Shown: positions 34,285 to 44,790 of the stretch, piece after piece
Position numbering within the stretch: the first letter of the stretch is position 1
How the letters are laid out: each line of letters starts with the position of its first letter
Assembly: GCF_002277025.1 (NCBI RefSeq)
Contig: NZ_NIWD01000013.1
Span: 248,338-312,337, forward strand
Reading direction: 5' to 3'
Length of the DNA stretch: 64,000 nucleotides
DNA from: Sphingopyxis sp. GW247-27LB
GTDB taxonomy: Bacteria > Pseudomonadota > Alphaproteobacteria > Sphingomonadales > Sphingomonadaceae
The notes under the pieces: model-generated
What the model saw: the letters and a program-made list of their open reading frames with translations, nothing else
Database searches by the model: none
Told to the model about the DNA's origin: nothing
Translations under genes and position numbers: made by a program

Positions 34285-35067
34285 ATGGCCGAATTTCGCC
34301 TGCCCAAGAACAGCCGCATCGAGAAGAGCGGCACGGTCCACAAGGCCGAGGGGGCGACCAGCGTCAAGAAGTTCAAGGTCTATCGCTACAATCCCGACAG
34401 CGGCCGCAACCCGCATTTCGACACTTTCGAGATCGACACCGAAAAATGCGGCCCGATGGTGCTCGATGCGCTGATCAAGATGAAGAGCGAGCAGGATTCG
34501 TCGCTGACCTTCCGCCGCTCGTGCCGCGAGGGCATCTGCGGCAGCTGCTCGATGAACATGAACGGCAAGAACGGCCTCGCCTGCACCACGGCGATCGAGG
34601 ATCTGAAGGGCGATATCACGATCACCCCGCTGCCGCACATGGAAGTGATCAAGGACCTCGTCCCCGACTTCACCCATTTCTATGCGCAATATGCGTCGAT
34701 CGAGCCGTGGCTGAAGACCAAGACGACGACCCCGAGCGGCAAGGAACGGCTGCAGTCGCCCGAGGAGCGCGAAAAGCTCGACGGGCTCTACGAGTGCATC
34801 CTCTGCGCCTGCTGCTCGACGAGCTGCCCGAGCTATTGGTGGAACAGCGACAAGTTCCTCGGCCCCGCGATCCTGCTCCAGGCTTATCGCTGGCTCGCCG
34901 ACAGCCGCGACGAATATACGGGCGAGCGGCTCGACGAGCTGGAGGACCCGTTCCGCCTCTATCGCTGCCATACCATCATGAACTGCGCCAACGCCTGCCC
35001 CAAGGGCCTGAGCCCGGCGCGCGCGATCGCCGAGATCAAGAAGCTCGAGGCCGAGCGGCAGGTGTGA
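34285..35067 (+). CDS. sdhB: Succinate dehydrogenase iron-sulfur subunit
   Basis: A 260-residue SdhB. The [2Fe-2S] site is [16 protein letters not shown] with further Cys in LACTT; the [4Fe-4S] and [3Fe-4S] ligands are [17 protein letters not shown] and [17 protein letters not shown]. It passes electrons from SdhA to ubiquinone in complex II. The ATG follows AAGGGAG. sdhC, sdhD and sdhA are not in the window: the upstream gene is the leftward flippase. The stop overlaps the GTG of the thioesterase gene. Confidence 0.97.
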   Translation: MAEFRLPKNSRIEKSGTVHKAEGATSVKKFKVYRYNPDSGRNPHFDTFEIDTEKCGPMVLDALIKMKSEQDSSLTFRRSCREGICGSCSMNMNGKNGLACTTAIEDLKGDITITPLPHMEVIKDLVPDFTHFYAQYASIEPWLKTKTTTPSGKERLQSPEEREKLDGLYECILCACCSTSCPSYWWNSDKFLGPAILLQAYRWLADSRDEYTGERLDELEDPFRLYRCHTIMNCANACPKGLSPARAIAEIKKLEAERQV

Positions 35068-35555
35068 ACGACAGTATCGAGGAGCCGAAGCGCCGCGAGA
35101 ATTTCAGCGCCGAGGCGCTGGACGATGGCTGGGTAAGCTGGAACCTCAAGGATCCCAGCCGCTTCAATGCTTTCATCGAACCGCTGTCGGTGCGCGTCGA
35201 ACCGCCGACCTCCGACGGCCGCCCACGCGCCCGCGTGCGGATGCTGCCCGAGCGCAAGCACAGCAATCTCGGCGACAATGTCCACGGCGCGGTGACGCTG
35301 GGGCTTGTCGACATCGCGCTCTTCGCCGCTTCGCACCAGTTCGGTTCGCTCGACGCGGGCCATTCGGTGACGCTCGACCTGTCGACGCAATTCGTCGGGG
35401 CGGGGCGCGTCGGCGAGCCGCTCGATGCCCTCGTCGAGCTGGTGCGCGAGACCGGCCGGCTCATCTTCCTGCGCGGCCTCGTGGTGCAGGGCGAGGATGA
35501 CGCCCATATCGTGCTGAGTTTTGCGGGAACGATCCGGAAGGCGAGCCGGAAGTGA
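35064..35555 (+). CDS. PaaI-family hot-dog thioesterase
   Basis: A 163-residue single hot-dog protein. [23 protein letters not shown] is the active-site helix region with the N/H-G motif of the PaaI group, followed by [22 protein letters not shown]. It would cleave acyl-CoA or related thioesters. GTG at 35064 overlaps the sdhB stop (GTGA) and the gene's own stop overlaps the zapE GTG, so the three genes are translationally coupled. Confidence 0.85.
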   Translation: MNDSIEEPKRRENFSAEALDDGWVSWNLKDPSRFNAFIEPLSVRVEPPTSDGRPRARVRMLPERKHSNLGDNVHGAVTLGLVDIALFAASHQFGSLDAGHSVTLDLSTQFVGAGRVGEPLDALVELVRETGRLIFLRGLVVQGEDDAHIVLSFAGTIRKASRK

Positions 35556-36694
35556 CCTCGGTCCTTGCGGCCTATGACGCGCTGGTTTCCGCCGGCGAGC
35601 TCAAGTCCGACCCCGAACAGCGCGCTGCCGCCGAGCGTCTGAACCGCCTGCAGGCGGAACTGGAGGCGTCGCCGCCGCGCGGCAGCCTGTTGTGGCGGAT
35701 CGCGGGCCGCAAGCCCGAAGCCCCGCGCGGCGTCTATCTGTGGGGTGCGGTCGGGCGCGGCAAGTCGATGCTGATGGATCTTTTCTACGATCAGCTTCGC
35801 ATCCAGCGGAAGCGGCGGGTCCATTTCCACGCCTTCATGCAGGATGTGCACGCGCGGATGCGCGAGGTGCGCAAGAGCGAGGCGGGGGATCCGATCCCGA
35901 TCGTCGCCGCGGCGCTCGCGGAAAATGTGCGCTGCCTCGCCTTCGACGAGATGGTGGTGAACAACAGCGCCGACGCGATGATCCTCTCGCGCCTGTTCAC
36001 CGCGCTGATCGAGCGCGGCGTGACGGTGGTCGCGACGTCGAATCGGCCGCCGAAGGATCTCTACAAGGACGGGCTCAACCGCGAGCATTTTCTGCCCTTC
36101 ATCGCGCTGGTCGAGGCGCGTCTCGATGTGATGGGCCTCAACGGGCCCACCGACTATCGCCGCCATCGGCTCGGCGACGGCAAGCGCTGGTTCGTCCCCG
36201 CCGATGCGGCGGCGACCGAAGCGTTGTCGGCTGCCTTCTTCCGCCTCACCGACTATCCGCCCGAGGATCGCGCGCACGTTCCCTCGCTCGACCTCGACGT
36301 GGGGGGCGGGCGCACGCTGCATGTGCCCAAGGCGCTGAAGGGCGTCGCGGTCTTCTCGTTCAAGCGACTCTGCGGCGAAGCGCGCGGCGCCCCGGACTAT
36401 CTTGCGGTCGCGCGCCATTTTCACGCCGTCATCCTTGTCGGCATCCCGCGCATGGGGCCCGAGAACCGCAACGAGGCGGCGCGCTTCGTCACGCTGATCG
36501 ACGCGCTCTACGAATATAAGGTCAAGCTGCTCGCGAGCGCGGCGGCCGAACCCGACGCGCTCTATGTCGCGGGCGACGGCGCCTTCGAGTTCGAACGCAC
36601 CGCGAGCCGGCTCGCGGAGATGCAGTCGGACGATTATCTGGCGCTAGGCCACGGTCAGGATGACGCCGCCGACGATCCCGCCCCAGCGCGATGA
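35552..36694 (+). CDS. zapE: AFG1/ZapE-family ATPase (cell division)
   Basis: A 380-residue AAA-type ATPase. Walker A is GAVGRGKSMLMDLFY at about 67-81, Walker B CLAFDEMVVNN at about 132-142 (the usual F-D-E-F is F-D-E-M here), and VVATSNRPPKDLYKDGLNREHFLPFI follows. In E. coli ZapE binds FtsZ and supports division under stress; in mitochondria AFG1 aids respiratory-complex turnover, which fits its place after sdhB. The start is GTG. The last 51 bp overlap the convergent deacetylase gene. Confidence 0.92.
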   Translation: MTSVLAAYDALVSAGELKSDPEQRAAAERLNRLQAELEASPPRGSLLWRIAGRKPEAPRGVYLWGAVGRGKSMLMDLFYDQLRIQRKRRVHFHAFMQDVHARMREVRKSEAGDPIPIVAAALAENVRCLAFDEMVVNNSADAMILSRLFTALIERGVTVVATSNRPPKDLYKDGLNREHFLPFIALVEARLDVMGLNGPTDYRRHRLGDGKRWFVPADAAATEALSAAFFRLTDYPPEDRAHVPSLDLDVGGGRTLHVPKALKGVAVFSFKRLCGEARGAPDYLAVARHFHAVILVGIPRMGPENRNEAARFVTLIDALYEYKVKLLASAAAEPDALYVAGDGAFEFERTASRLAEMQSDDYLALGHGQDDAADDPAPAR

Positions 36695-37687
36695 ATTGAG
36701 CGTGACATAGATCAGGCTTCGTACATAGCGCAGTTCGTGAGCGACATGTCCGACCGCCTGCTCGATCCGGCGGCGGATCGTGCGCAGCACCCGGGGTTCC
36801 GCGACGTCGATGCGGTGCGGATACGGGGGCGGTAGAGGGAGGCCCGCGAAGCCGCCGCTCGTCACTCGCGGATCGTGGGCGACGGCGCGGCACAAGGCTT
36901 CCATCCGCGCGATCGCCAGCCGGTTGGGCACGGCGCGGTCGCGGCTCAGCAGCTCGAAACTGTGGCTGAAGGCGGAGAACTGGATCGCGCCTATCGCCGC
37001 AACATGGTCGAGCGCATCGCGCATTTCCTCTTCGGACATCGCACACAGCTGGGCGGGACGAAAGCGGTCGCTGCCCTCGAGTAGACCGCTGACCGGCACT
37101 TCGCAGACGTCATGATGAAGGCGCATGCCCAGGTTTGCGGGGTCGTGCGTGATCGCGCAGCCCTGGCCGACCCAGGCGGCGTTGAAGCTGCTGTCGTAGC
37201 GGAAGCCAAGCGCAGCGAGTGCGCGCAGCGTGTCGTCGTTGGCGCCGAAATTTCCCGCACGAAAAGCGATGGGGCGCGGCGCGCCCGACCGGGTCAGTAT
37301 ATCGCCCGCGAGGCCGATCAGCTTTTTCTGCGCCGCCAGCGGAAAGTCACCGATGTTGCGCCCCGTCAGCCTGCCGACGGGGTTCAGCCGGGCAAATTGC
37401 AGCCATTCGGTGTGGATGTGAAGCTGGACCTCGTGCCCGCGCGCGATGATCGGCTGGACGATCGCGTCGATGATCGCGCGGCCGTAGACGAGCGCCGGCA
37501 TCGGATCGACGAAATAGACCCCGGTCAGGCCGAAGCGGTCGAGCATGTCCATCTGGAAATGAATGCCGAAGTCGCCCTCGCGGCAGCGGCCGAGGATCGA
37601 ACTTTCGAAATTGGCGCGCGCATCGAAACCCCGTTGATGGAGGCCCGCCGACAATTCGGTGTCGAAGCTGATGATCGCCCGCGTCAT
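36644..37687 (-). CDS. Polysaccharide-deacetylase-like protein
   Basis: A 347-residue protein with a NodB-like barrel. It opens IISFDTELSAG (catalytic-Asp strand), contains HEVQLHIHTEWLQF (HxH metal motif), FRAGNFGANDDTLRALAALGFRYDSSF and ends with a long helical tail. It probably removes an acyl group from a surface polysaccharide or related glycan; no signal peptide is present. It overlaps the 3' end of zapE by 51 bp on the opposite strand. The ATG is the family start. Confidence 0.78.
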   Translation of the reverse strand: MTRAIISFDTELSAGLHQRGFDARANFESSILGRCREGDFGIHFQMDMLDRFGLTGVYFVDPMPALVYGRAIIDAIVQPIIARGHEVQLHIHTEWLQFARLNPVGRLTGRNIGDFPLAAQKKLIGLAGDILTRSGAPRPIAFRAGNFGANDDTLRALAALGFRYDSSFNAAWVGQGCAITHDPANLGMRLHHDVCEVPVSGLLEGSDRFRPAQLCAMSEEEMRDALDHVAAIGAIQFSAFSHSFELLSRDRAVPNRLAIARMEALCRAVAHDPRVTSGGFAGLPLPPPYPHRIDVAEPRVLRTIRRRIEQAVGHVAHELRYVRSLIYVTLNSSRWGGIVGGVILTVA

Positions 37688-37742
37688 GACGCGGGCCTAG
37701 CAAGGCAGGGATAAGGGAGGGTTAAGCGCCGGCTACGGGTCC

Positions 37743-38285
37743 CTAGAAACGCAATGTCACGTCGACACCCGCGCTCTTGGTGTCGCCCCACGGCAGGATA
37801 TGGACGCGGTCGTTCGCCCTGGTCGTGATCAGGTGCCCGGTCGCGGTGCCGATCGCCGCACCGACCAGCACGTCGCCGACCCGGTGCCGCTTCGCCTCGA
37901 CGCGACTCAGCCCCACGAAGGATGCGACGACATAGGCAGGCAGCCCGGCTTTCCAGCCATAGCGATTGTGCAGCGTCGCGGCGGCGGCGAAGCTGGTCGA
38001 AGTGTGGCCCGAGGGAAAGCTCTTGTCGTCGCTGCCGTCGGGACGTTGCGAGGGGAAGGCTTCCTTCAGGCCCTGGGTGATCAGGATCGTGCCGCCGATG
38101 CTGCCGCCCGCCTCCAGCACGCCTTCCCAGTCGCCCTGCACCGCGGGCACGCCGAAGGCGGCGACGACCAGTGCATTCTTCGCGATCGTGCCGGCATCGT
38201 CCCAACCCTTCTCGCTGGCCTGGGCCGGCGCGGCGATGCTAAGCGACAGGGCGAAGGCGAGTCCGGCGGTGCTGCGTCTGAACAT
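37743..38285 (-). CDS. Secreted PAP2-family phosphatase
   Basis: A 180-residue protein with a signal peptide (MFRRSTAGLAFALSLSIAAPAQA). The acid-phosphatase motifs appear as KEAFPSQRPDG, SFPSGHTSTSFAAAATL and SRVEAKRHRVGDVLVGA, the K-x6-RP, PSGH and S-R-x5-H-x3-D patterns (lipid phosphatase PAP2). It may dephosphorylate undecaprenyl pyrophosphate or phospholipids in the periplasm. The start with MFRR is chosen because it gives the signal peptide. Confidence 0.85.
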   Translation of the reverse strand: MFRRSTAGLAFALSLSIAAPAQASEKGWDDAGTIAKNALVVAAFGVPAVQGDWEGVLEAGGSIGGTILITQGLKEAFPSQRPDGSDDKSFPSGHTSTSFAAAATLHNRYGWKAGLPAYVVASFVGLSRVEAKRHRVGDVLVGAAIGTATGHLITTRANDRVHILPWGDTKSAGVDVTLRF

Positions 38286-39562
<1,277 letters not shown>

Positions 39563-39572
39563 ACCCTTTCTG

Positions 39573-39601
39573 GCCCGCCCGGCCGGACAGGCCGGGCGGG
39601 C
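39573..39601 (+). repeat. Perfect 12-bp GC hairpin between mdh and sucD
   Basis: GCCCGCCCGGCC (39573-39584) and GGCCGGGCGGGC (39590-39601) form a perfect stem with loop GGACA, 10 bases after the mdh stop. No T-tract follows. It may stop RNase, fold the intercistronic RNA, or partly terminate. It lies where sucC would be expected. Confidence 0.8.
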
Positions 39602-39626
39602 TGACTCTCCCCGGGAGACTTAGATT

Positions 39627-40517
39627 ATGTCCATCCTCATCGACAAGAATACCAAGGTCATCACGCAAGGGATGACCGGCGCCACCGGTACCTTCCACAC
39701 CGAACAGGCGCTCGCCTATGGCACCAAGATGGTCGGCGGCGTGACGCCGGGTAAAGGCGGCACGACACATATCGGCCTGCCGAACTTCAACACCGTCGAG
39801 GAAGCCAAGGCCGCGACCGGCGCGACCGCGAGCTGCATCTACGTGCCGCCGCCGTTCGCCGCCGACTCGATCCTTGAGGCGATCGACGCCGAGATGGAGC
39901 TGATCGTCTGCATCACCGAAGGTATTCCGGTGCTCGACATGGTCAAGGTGAAGCGCGCCCTGTCGGGTTCGAAGTCGCGTCTGATCGGCCCGAACTGCCC
40001 CGGCGTGCTGACGCCGGACGAATGCAAGATCGGCATCATGCCGGGTTCGATCTTCAAGAAGGGCAGCGTCGGCGTCGTCTCGCGCTCGGGAACCTTGACC
40101 TATGAGGCGGTGTTCCAGACCTCGAACGTCGGGCTCGGCCAGACTACTGCGGTCGGCATCGGCGGCGATCCGGTCAACGGCACCAACTTCATCGACGTCC
40201 TCGAACTCTTCCTCGCCGACGACGCCACCAAGTCGATCATCATGATCGGCGAGATCGGCGGCGACGCCGAGGAGCAGGCGGCGCAGTTCCTGATCGACGA
40301 GGCGAAGCGCGGCCGCAAGAAGCCGATGGTCGGCTTCATCGCGGGCCGCACCGCGCCCCCGGGCCGCCGTATGGGCCACGCCGGCGCGATCGTGTCGGGC
40401 GGCAAGGGCGACGCCGAAAGCAAGATCGCGGCGATGGAAGCGGCGGGCATCACCGTGTCGGCCAGCCCGTCCGAACTCGGCACGACGCTCGCCGAGGTGC
40501 TGAAGGAACGCGTTTGA
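39627..40517 (+). CDS. sucD: Succinyl-CoA synthetase alpha subunit
   Basis: A 296-residue alpha subunit. The CoA-binding part has [19 protein letters not shown] and [21 protein letters not shown]; the phosphohistidine is H251 in [11 protein letters not shown]. It needs the beta subunit (SucC), which is not in the window. GGGAGA precedes the ATG. Confidence 0.97.
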   Translation: MSILIDKNTKVITQGMTGATGTFHTEQALAYGTKMVGGVTPGKGGTTHIGLPNFNTVEEAKAATGATASCIYVPPPFAADSILEAIDAEMELIVCITEGIPVLDMVKVKRALSGSKSRLIGPNCPGVLTPDECKIGIMPGSIFKKGSVGVVSRSGTLTYEAVFQTSNVGLGQTTAVGIGGDPVNGTNFIDVLELFLADDATKSIIMIGEIGGDAEEQAAQFLIDEAKRGRKKPMVGFIAGRTAPPGRRMGHAGAIVSGGKGDAESKIAAMEAAGITVSASPSELGTTLAEVLKERV

Positions 40518-40524
40518 CGATCCG

Positions 40525-40557
40525 CGCCCGCCGGCAACGCAAAGCGGCCGGCGGGCG
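40525..40557 (+). repeat. GC hairpin between sucD and sucA
   Basis: CGCCCGCCGGC (40525-40535) pairs with GCCGGCGGGCG (40547-40557), 11 bp perfect, loop AACGCAAAGCG, seven bases after the sucD stop. There is no T-tract. Confidence 0.75.
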
Positions 40558-40609
40558 TTGATCCCCGAAATCCCTTCTCCACCATTCCTCCCCGAGAATG
40601 GAAAAGACA

Positions 40610-43423
40610 ATGAACCTCGAACGACAGAGCTTTGACATCGACGAGCCGCAGGCCGGCCCGAGCTGGGCGCCTAAGGGTTGGCCCCAGATTGATGGCGACG
40701 ACCTTACCGCGGCGCTCGACCCGCAGCAGATGCAGGTGGCGGTGAAAGCCGCCGCCGCCAAGGCCGGCGCGCCACTGTCGAACGCCGAGGTCGAGCGCGC
40801 CGCCGACGAGGCGATCCGCGCGATGATGCTGATCCGCACCTATCGCGTGCGCGGTCACCTCGCAGCGAAGCTCGATCCGCTCGGCCTGTCGAAGCGCGAA
40901 CTGCCCGCCGACCTGACCCCCGAATATCACGGCTTCGTCGGCGCCGACCAGGACCGGCCCGTCTATCTGGGCGGCACGCTGGGCCTCGAAAAGGCGAGCG
41001 TGCGCGAGATCGTCGCGATCCTGCAGGCCAATTACTGCGGGCACGTCGGCCTCGAATATATGCACATCGCCGACGTCGAGGAGCGGCGCTTCCTGCAGGA
41101 CCGGATGGAGGGCGCCGACAAGCATGTCGAGTTCACCCCCGAGGGCAAGCAGGCGATCCTCAAGAAGGTGATCGACGCCGAGGAATGGGAGAAGTTCCTC
41201 GCCAAGAAATATGTCGGCACCAAGCGCTTCGGGCTCGACGGCGGCGAGGCGATGATCCCGGCGATGGAAGCGATCATCAAATATGGCGGCCAGTACGGCG
41301 TGCGCGAGATCGTGTACGGCATGGCGCACCGCGGGCGGCTCAACATGCTCGCCAACGTCATGGCGAAGCCCTACCGCGTCATCTTCCACGAATTCCACGG
41401 CGGCAGCGCCAACCCCACCGACGTCGGCGGGTCGGGCGACGTCAAATATCACCTCGGCACCTCGACCGACCGCGAGTTCGACGGGATCAGCGTCCATATG
41501 TCGCTCGTCCCCAACCCCTCGCACCTCGAGGCGGTCGACCCCGTCGTGCTCGGCAAGGTGCGCGCGCAGCAGGTCCACCGCGACGACCTCGAAAAGCACG
41601 AGCAGGTGCTGCCGGTGCTGATCCACGGCGACGCGGCCTTCGCGGGGCAGGGCATCGTCTGGGAATGCCTCGGCTTCTCGGGCGTTCCGGGCTACAACAC
41701 CGGCGGCTGCATCCATTTCATCGTCAACAACCAGATCGGCTTCACGACGAGCCCGCAGTTCGCGCGCTCCTCGCCCTATCCGTCGGACGTCGCCAAGGGC
41801 GTCCAGGCGCCGATCCTCCACGTCAACGGCGACGATCCCGAAGCGGTGACCTTCGCCTGCAAGCTCGCGATCGATTTCCGCCAGCAGTTCAAGCGCGACA
41901 TCGTCATCGACATGTGGTGCTACCGCCGGTTCGGCCACAACGAGGGCGACGAGCCGAGCTTCACCCAGCCGCTGATGTACAAGATCATCCGCAAGCATCC
42001 GCCGGTCAGCGAATTGTTCGCGGCGCGGCTGGTCGACGAAGGCGTGATCGGCGGCGATTTCGTCGCGCAGCATCGCGCCGAATTCACCGCGCATCTCGAG
42101 GAGGAATTCAAGCTCGGCGCGGATTACAAGCCGAACAAGGCCGACTGGTTCGCCGGGCGCTGGTCGGGGCTCTATGCACCCAAGGACGACGACGGCAACC
42201 GCCGCAATGTCGAAACCGGGGTCGAGCGCAAGCTGTTCGACGCGGTCGGCCGCGCGATCACCACGATCCCCGACGACCTCGACGCCCACAAGACGCTGCG
42301 CCGCGTGATCGACGGGCGCGCCGAGATGTTCAAGTCGGGCGAGAATTTCGACTGGGCGACCGGCGAGGCGCTCGCCTTCGGCACCCTGCTCAGCGAGGGC
42401 TATCAGGTCCGCCTGTCGGGCCAGGATTCGGGCCGCGGCACCTTCAGCCAGCGCCACGCCGTCTGGGTCGACCAGACGACCGAGGCCAAATATGTGCCGC
42501 TGAAGACGCTGCCGCACGGCCGCTTCGAGGTGCTCGACAGTCCCTTGAGCGAATATGGCGTGCTCGGCTTCGAATATGGCTATGCGATGGCCGATCCGAA
42601 GAGCCTGGTGCTGTGGGAAGCGCAGTTCGGCGACTTCGCCAATGGCGCGCAGATCATGATCGACCAGTTCATCGCGTCGGGCGAAGCCAAATGGCTGCGC
42701 GCCAACGGCCTCGTGCTGCTGCTGCCGCACGGCTATGAGGGGCAGGGGCCCGAGCACAGCTCGGCGCGCCTCGAACGCTTCCTCCAGCTGTGCGCGGGCG
42801 ACAATATCCAGGTCTGCAACATCACGACGCCGGCCAATTATTTCCACGTCCTGCGCCGCCAGATGCTCCGCGACTTCCGCAAGCCGCTGATCATCATGAC
42901 GCCCAAGTCGCTGCTGCGGCACAAGCTCGCGGTCAGCAGCCGCGACGAGTTCCTCGGTGACAGCCATTTCATGCGGATCAAGTCCGACATGACGCCGCCC
43001 GCCGACGACAAGATCCGGCGGCTGGTGCTCTGTTCGGGCAAGGTCGCCTATGACCTGATGGAAGCGCGCGACAGCGCGGGGCTCGAAGACGTCAGCGTGG
43101 TGCGCATCGAACAGCTCTACCCCTTCCCCGGCGAGGCGCTCGCCGTCCGGCTCAAGCGGATGACGAATCTCGAAGCGGTGGTGTGGGCGCAGGAAGAGCC
43201 GCGCAACAACGGCGCCTGGTTCTTCGTCGAATCGCTGATCGAGGAAAGCCTGCACGCGGCGGGGCACAAGGGGATGCGGCCGCGCTACGCCGGCCGCGCC
43301 GCCGCGGCATCGCCCGCGACGGGCCTGATGAGCCGTCACCAGACCGAGCAGGCGGCGCTCGTCGCCGACGCGCTCGACCTCAGCGTTCGCGCCGAAATCC
43401 GCCGCACCAAGAAAAAAGCCTGA
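40610..43423 (+). CDS. sucA: 2-oxoglutarate dehydrogenase E1 component
   Basis: A 937-residue thiamine-diphosphate dehydrogenase of usual length. Family segments: N-terminal MNLERQSFDIDEP, then MLIRTYRVRGHLAAKLDPLG, the IVYGMAHRGRLNML and GDAAFAGQGIVWE (cofactor) regions, HNEGDEPSFTQPLMY, and QDSGRGTFSQRHAVW. It decarboxylates 2-oxoglutarate and transfers the succinyl group to E2. The start at 40610 has GGAAAAG upstream; an in-frame ATG at 40598 would add four residues. Confidence 0.97.
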   Translation: MNLERQSFDIDEPQAGPSWAPKGWPQIDGDDLTAALDPQQMQVAVKAAAAKAGAPLSNAEVERAADEAIRAMMLIRTYRVRGHLAAKLDPLGLSKRELPADLTPEYHGFVGADQDRPVYLGGTLGLEKASVREIVAILQANYCGHVGLEYMHIADVEERRFLQDRMEGADKHVEFTPEGKQAILKKVIDAEEWEKFLAKKYVGTKRFGLDGGEAMIPAMEAIIKYGGQYGVREIVYGMAHRGRLNMLANVMAKPYRVIFHEFHGGSANPTDVGGSGDVKYHLGTSTDREFDGISVHMSLVPNPSHLEAVDPVVLGKVRAQQVHRDDLEKHEQVLPVLIHGDAAFAGQGIVWECLGFSGVPGYNTGGCIHFIVNNQIGFTTSPQFARSSPYPSDVAKGVQAPILHVNGDDPEAVTFACKLAIDFRQQFKRDIVIDMWCYRRFGHNEGDEPSFTQPLMYKIIRKHPPVSELFAARLVDEGVIGGDFVAQHRAEFTAHLEEEFKLGADYKPNKADWFAGRWSGLYAPKDDDGNRRNVETGVERKLFDAVGRAITTIPDDLDAHKTLRRVIDGRAEMFKSGENFDWATGEALAFGTLLSEGYQVRLSGQDSGRGTFSQRHAVWVDQTTEAKYVPLKTLPHGRFEVLDSPLSEYGVLGFEYGYAMADPKSLVLWEAQFGDFANGAQIMIDQFIASGEAKWLRANGLVLLLPHGYEGQGPEHSSARLERFLQLCAGDNIQVCNITTPANYFHVLRRQMLRDFRKPLIIMTPKSLLRHKLAVSSRDEFLGDSHFMRIKSDMTPPADDKIRRLVLCSGKVAYDLMEARDSAGLEDVSVVRIEQLYPFPGEALAVRLKRMTNLEAVVWAQEEPRNNGAWFFVESLIEESLHAAGHKGMRPRYAGRAAAASPATGLMSRHQTEQAALVADALDLSVRAEIRRTKKKA

Positions 43424-43444
43424 TCTCCCGCAAGGAATGACCCC

Positions 43445-44689
43445 ATGAGCACCGAAGTCAAAGTTCCCACCCTCGGCGAAAGCGTCACCGAAGCGACGAT
43501 CGGCGAATGGCTGAAGCAGCCGGGCGATGCGGTCGCGGCCGACGAGCCGATCGCCAGCCTCGAAACCGACAAGGTCGCGGTCGAGGTGCCGTCCCCGGTC
43601 GCGGGCGTGATGGGCCAGCAGGTCGCCGCGGTCGGCGACACGGTCAATGTCGGCGCGGTGATCGCGACGATCGAAGCGGGCGGGGGCAAGGCGGCATCCG
43701 CTGCCCCGGCGCCCGCCGCTGCGCCCGCTCCTGCGGCGAAGGCCGAGGCCGCGGCTCCAGCACCGGCGACGACCGGTGACGAGGCGGCCGACACGGTGAC
43801 GACGCTGTCGCCCGCGGTGCGGCGCCTGGTGCTCGAGCACGGGCTCGACCCGAGCAAGATCAAGGGCAGCGGTAAGGATGGCCGGCTGACCAAGGAAGAC
43901 GTGCTCGCCGCCGCCAATGCGGCGCCCGATGCGGCCGCTGCGCCCGCGCCCGCCGCCGCGCCGGCTCCCGCCGCGAGCGGCGCGCCGGGCCGCCGCGAGG
44001 AGCGCGTCAAGATGACGCGGATGCGCCAGACGATCGCCAAGCGGCTGAAGTCGGCGCAGGACACCGCGGCGATGCTGACCACCTTCAACGACTGCGACAT
44101 GTCGGCGGTGATCGAGGCGCGCGAGAAATATCGCGACGGCTTCGAAAAGAAGCATGGCGTCCGCCTCGGCTTCATGAGCTTCTTCACCAAGGCGGTCGCG
44201 CTCGCGGCGCACGACATTCCCGCGGTCAACGGCCGCATCGACGGCGACGAGATCGTCTATTACGACTATCTCGACGTCTCGATCGCGGTCAGCGCGCCCA
44301 ACGGCCTCGTGGTGCCGATCGTCCGGAACGCCGACAGCCTGTCCTTCGCCGGAATCGAAAAGGCGATCGCCGACCTCGGCAAGCGCGCCAAGGAGGGCAC
44401 GCTGACGATGGAGGACATGACCGGCGGCACCTTCACCATCTCGAACGGCGGCGTGTTCGGCGGCCTGATGTCGACCCCGATCATCAACCCGCCGCAGTCG
44501 GCGGTGCTCGGCCTCCACCGCATCGAGGACCGCCCGGTCGTGCGGAACGGCGAGATCGTCATCCGCCCGATGATGTATCTCGCGCTCAGCTATGACCACC
44601 GGCTGGTCGACGGCCGCGAGGCGGTGACCTTCCTGAAGACGATCAAGGAAGCGATCGAGGATCCGACGCGGCTGCTGATCGATTTGTGA
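43445..44689 (+). CDS. sucB: Dihydrolipoyl succinyltransferase (E2)
   Basis: A 414-residue E2. A lipoyl domain holds the lipoylated K43 in [10 protein letters not shown]; an Ala/Pro-rich linker follows; the peripheral subunit-binding domain is [33 protein letters not shown]; a second Ala/Pro linker leads to the catalytic domain with H385 and D389 in [10 protein letters not shown]. It passes the succinyl group to CoA. Begins 21 bp after sucA. Confidence 0.97.
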   Translation: MSTEVKVPTLGESVTEATIGEWLKQPGDAVAADEPIASLETDKVAVEVPSPVAGVMGQQVAAVGDTVNVGAVIATIEAGGGKAASAAPAPAAAPAPAAKAEAAAPAPATTGDEAADTVTTLSPAVRRLVLEHGLDPSKIKGSGKDGRLTKEDVLAAANAAPDAAAAPAPAAAPAPAASGAPGRREERVKMTRMRQTIAKRLKSAQDTAAMLTTFNDCDMSAVIEAREKYRDGFEKKHGVRLGFMSFFTKAVALAAHDIPAVNGRIDGDEIVYYDYLDVSIAVSAPNGLVVPIVRNADSLSFAGIEKAIADLGKRAKEGTLTMEDMTGGTFTISNGGVFGGLMSTPIINPPQSAVLGLHRIEDRPVVRNGEIVIRPMMYLALSYDHRLVDGREAVTFLKTIKEAIEDPTRLLIDL

Positions 44690-44696
44690 TGTTTGT

Positions 44697-44774
44697 GCTC
44701 CTGCGTACGCAGGAGCCCAGGGTGGATTGCAATGTTGGTGCAACCGGACCCTGGGTTCCTGCTTTCGCAGGAAC
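44697..44774. repeat. Multi-hairpin repeat between sucB and lpdA
   Basis: A perfect 20-bp palindrome GCTCCTGCGTACGCAGGAGC (44697-44716), a GTTCCTGC/GCAGGAAC hairpin (44755-44774), outer CCCAGGGT/ACCCTGGG arms (44716-44723 and 44748-44755) and inner TTGCA/TGCAA pairs make one folded element. It resembles a dispersed intergenic repeat, here within an operon, 8 bp from the sucB stop and 16 bp from lpdA. Confidence 0.85.
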
Positions 44775-44790
44775 GCATATGGAGTGAGTT

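Noticed and set aside
39563-39626. Remnant of sucC between mdh and sucD
   Set aside because: The 64-bp gap holds only a GC hairpin and the sucD ribosome site; no sequence resembling sucC is seen.
40100-44743. A very long open frame on the minus strand opposite sucD, sucA and sucB
   Set aside because: It is antisense to three strongly supported TCA genes. Its translation is rich in Asp, Arg, Ala and His with no family motif, the usual shadow of high-GC codons on the opposite strand.
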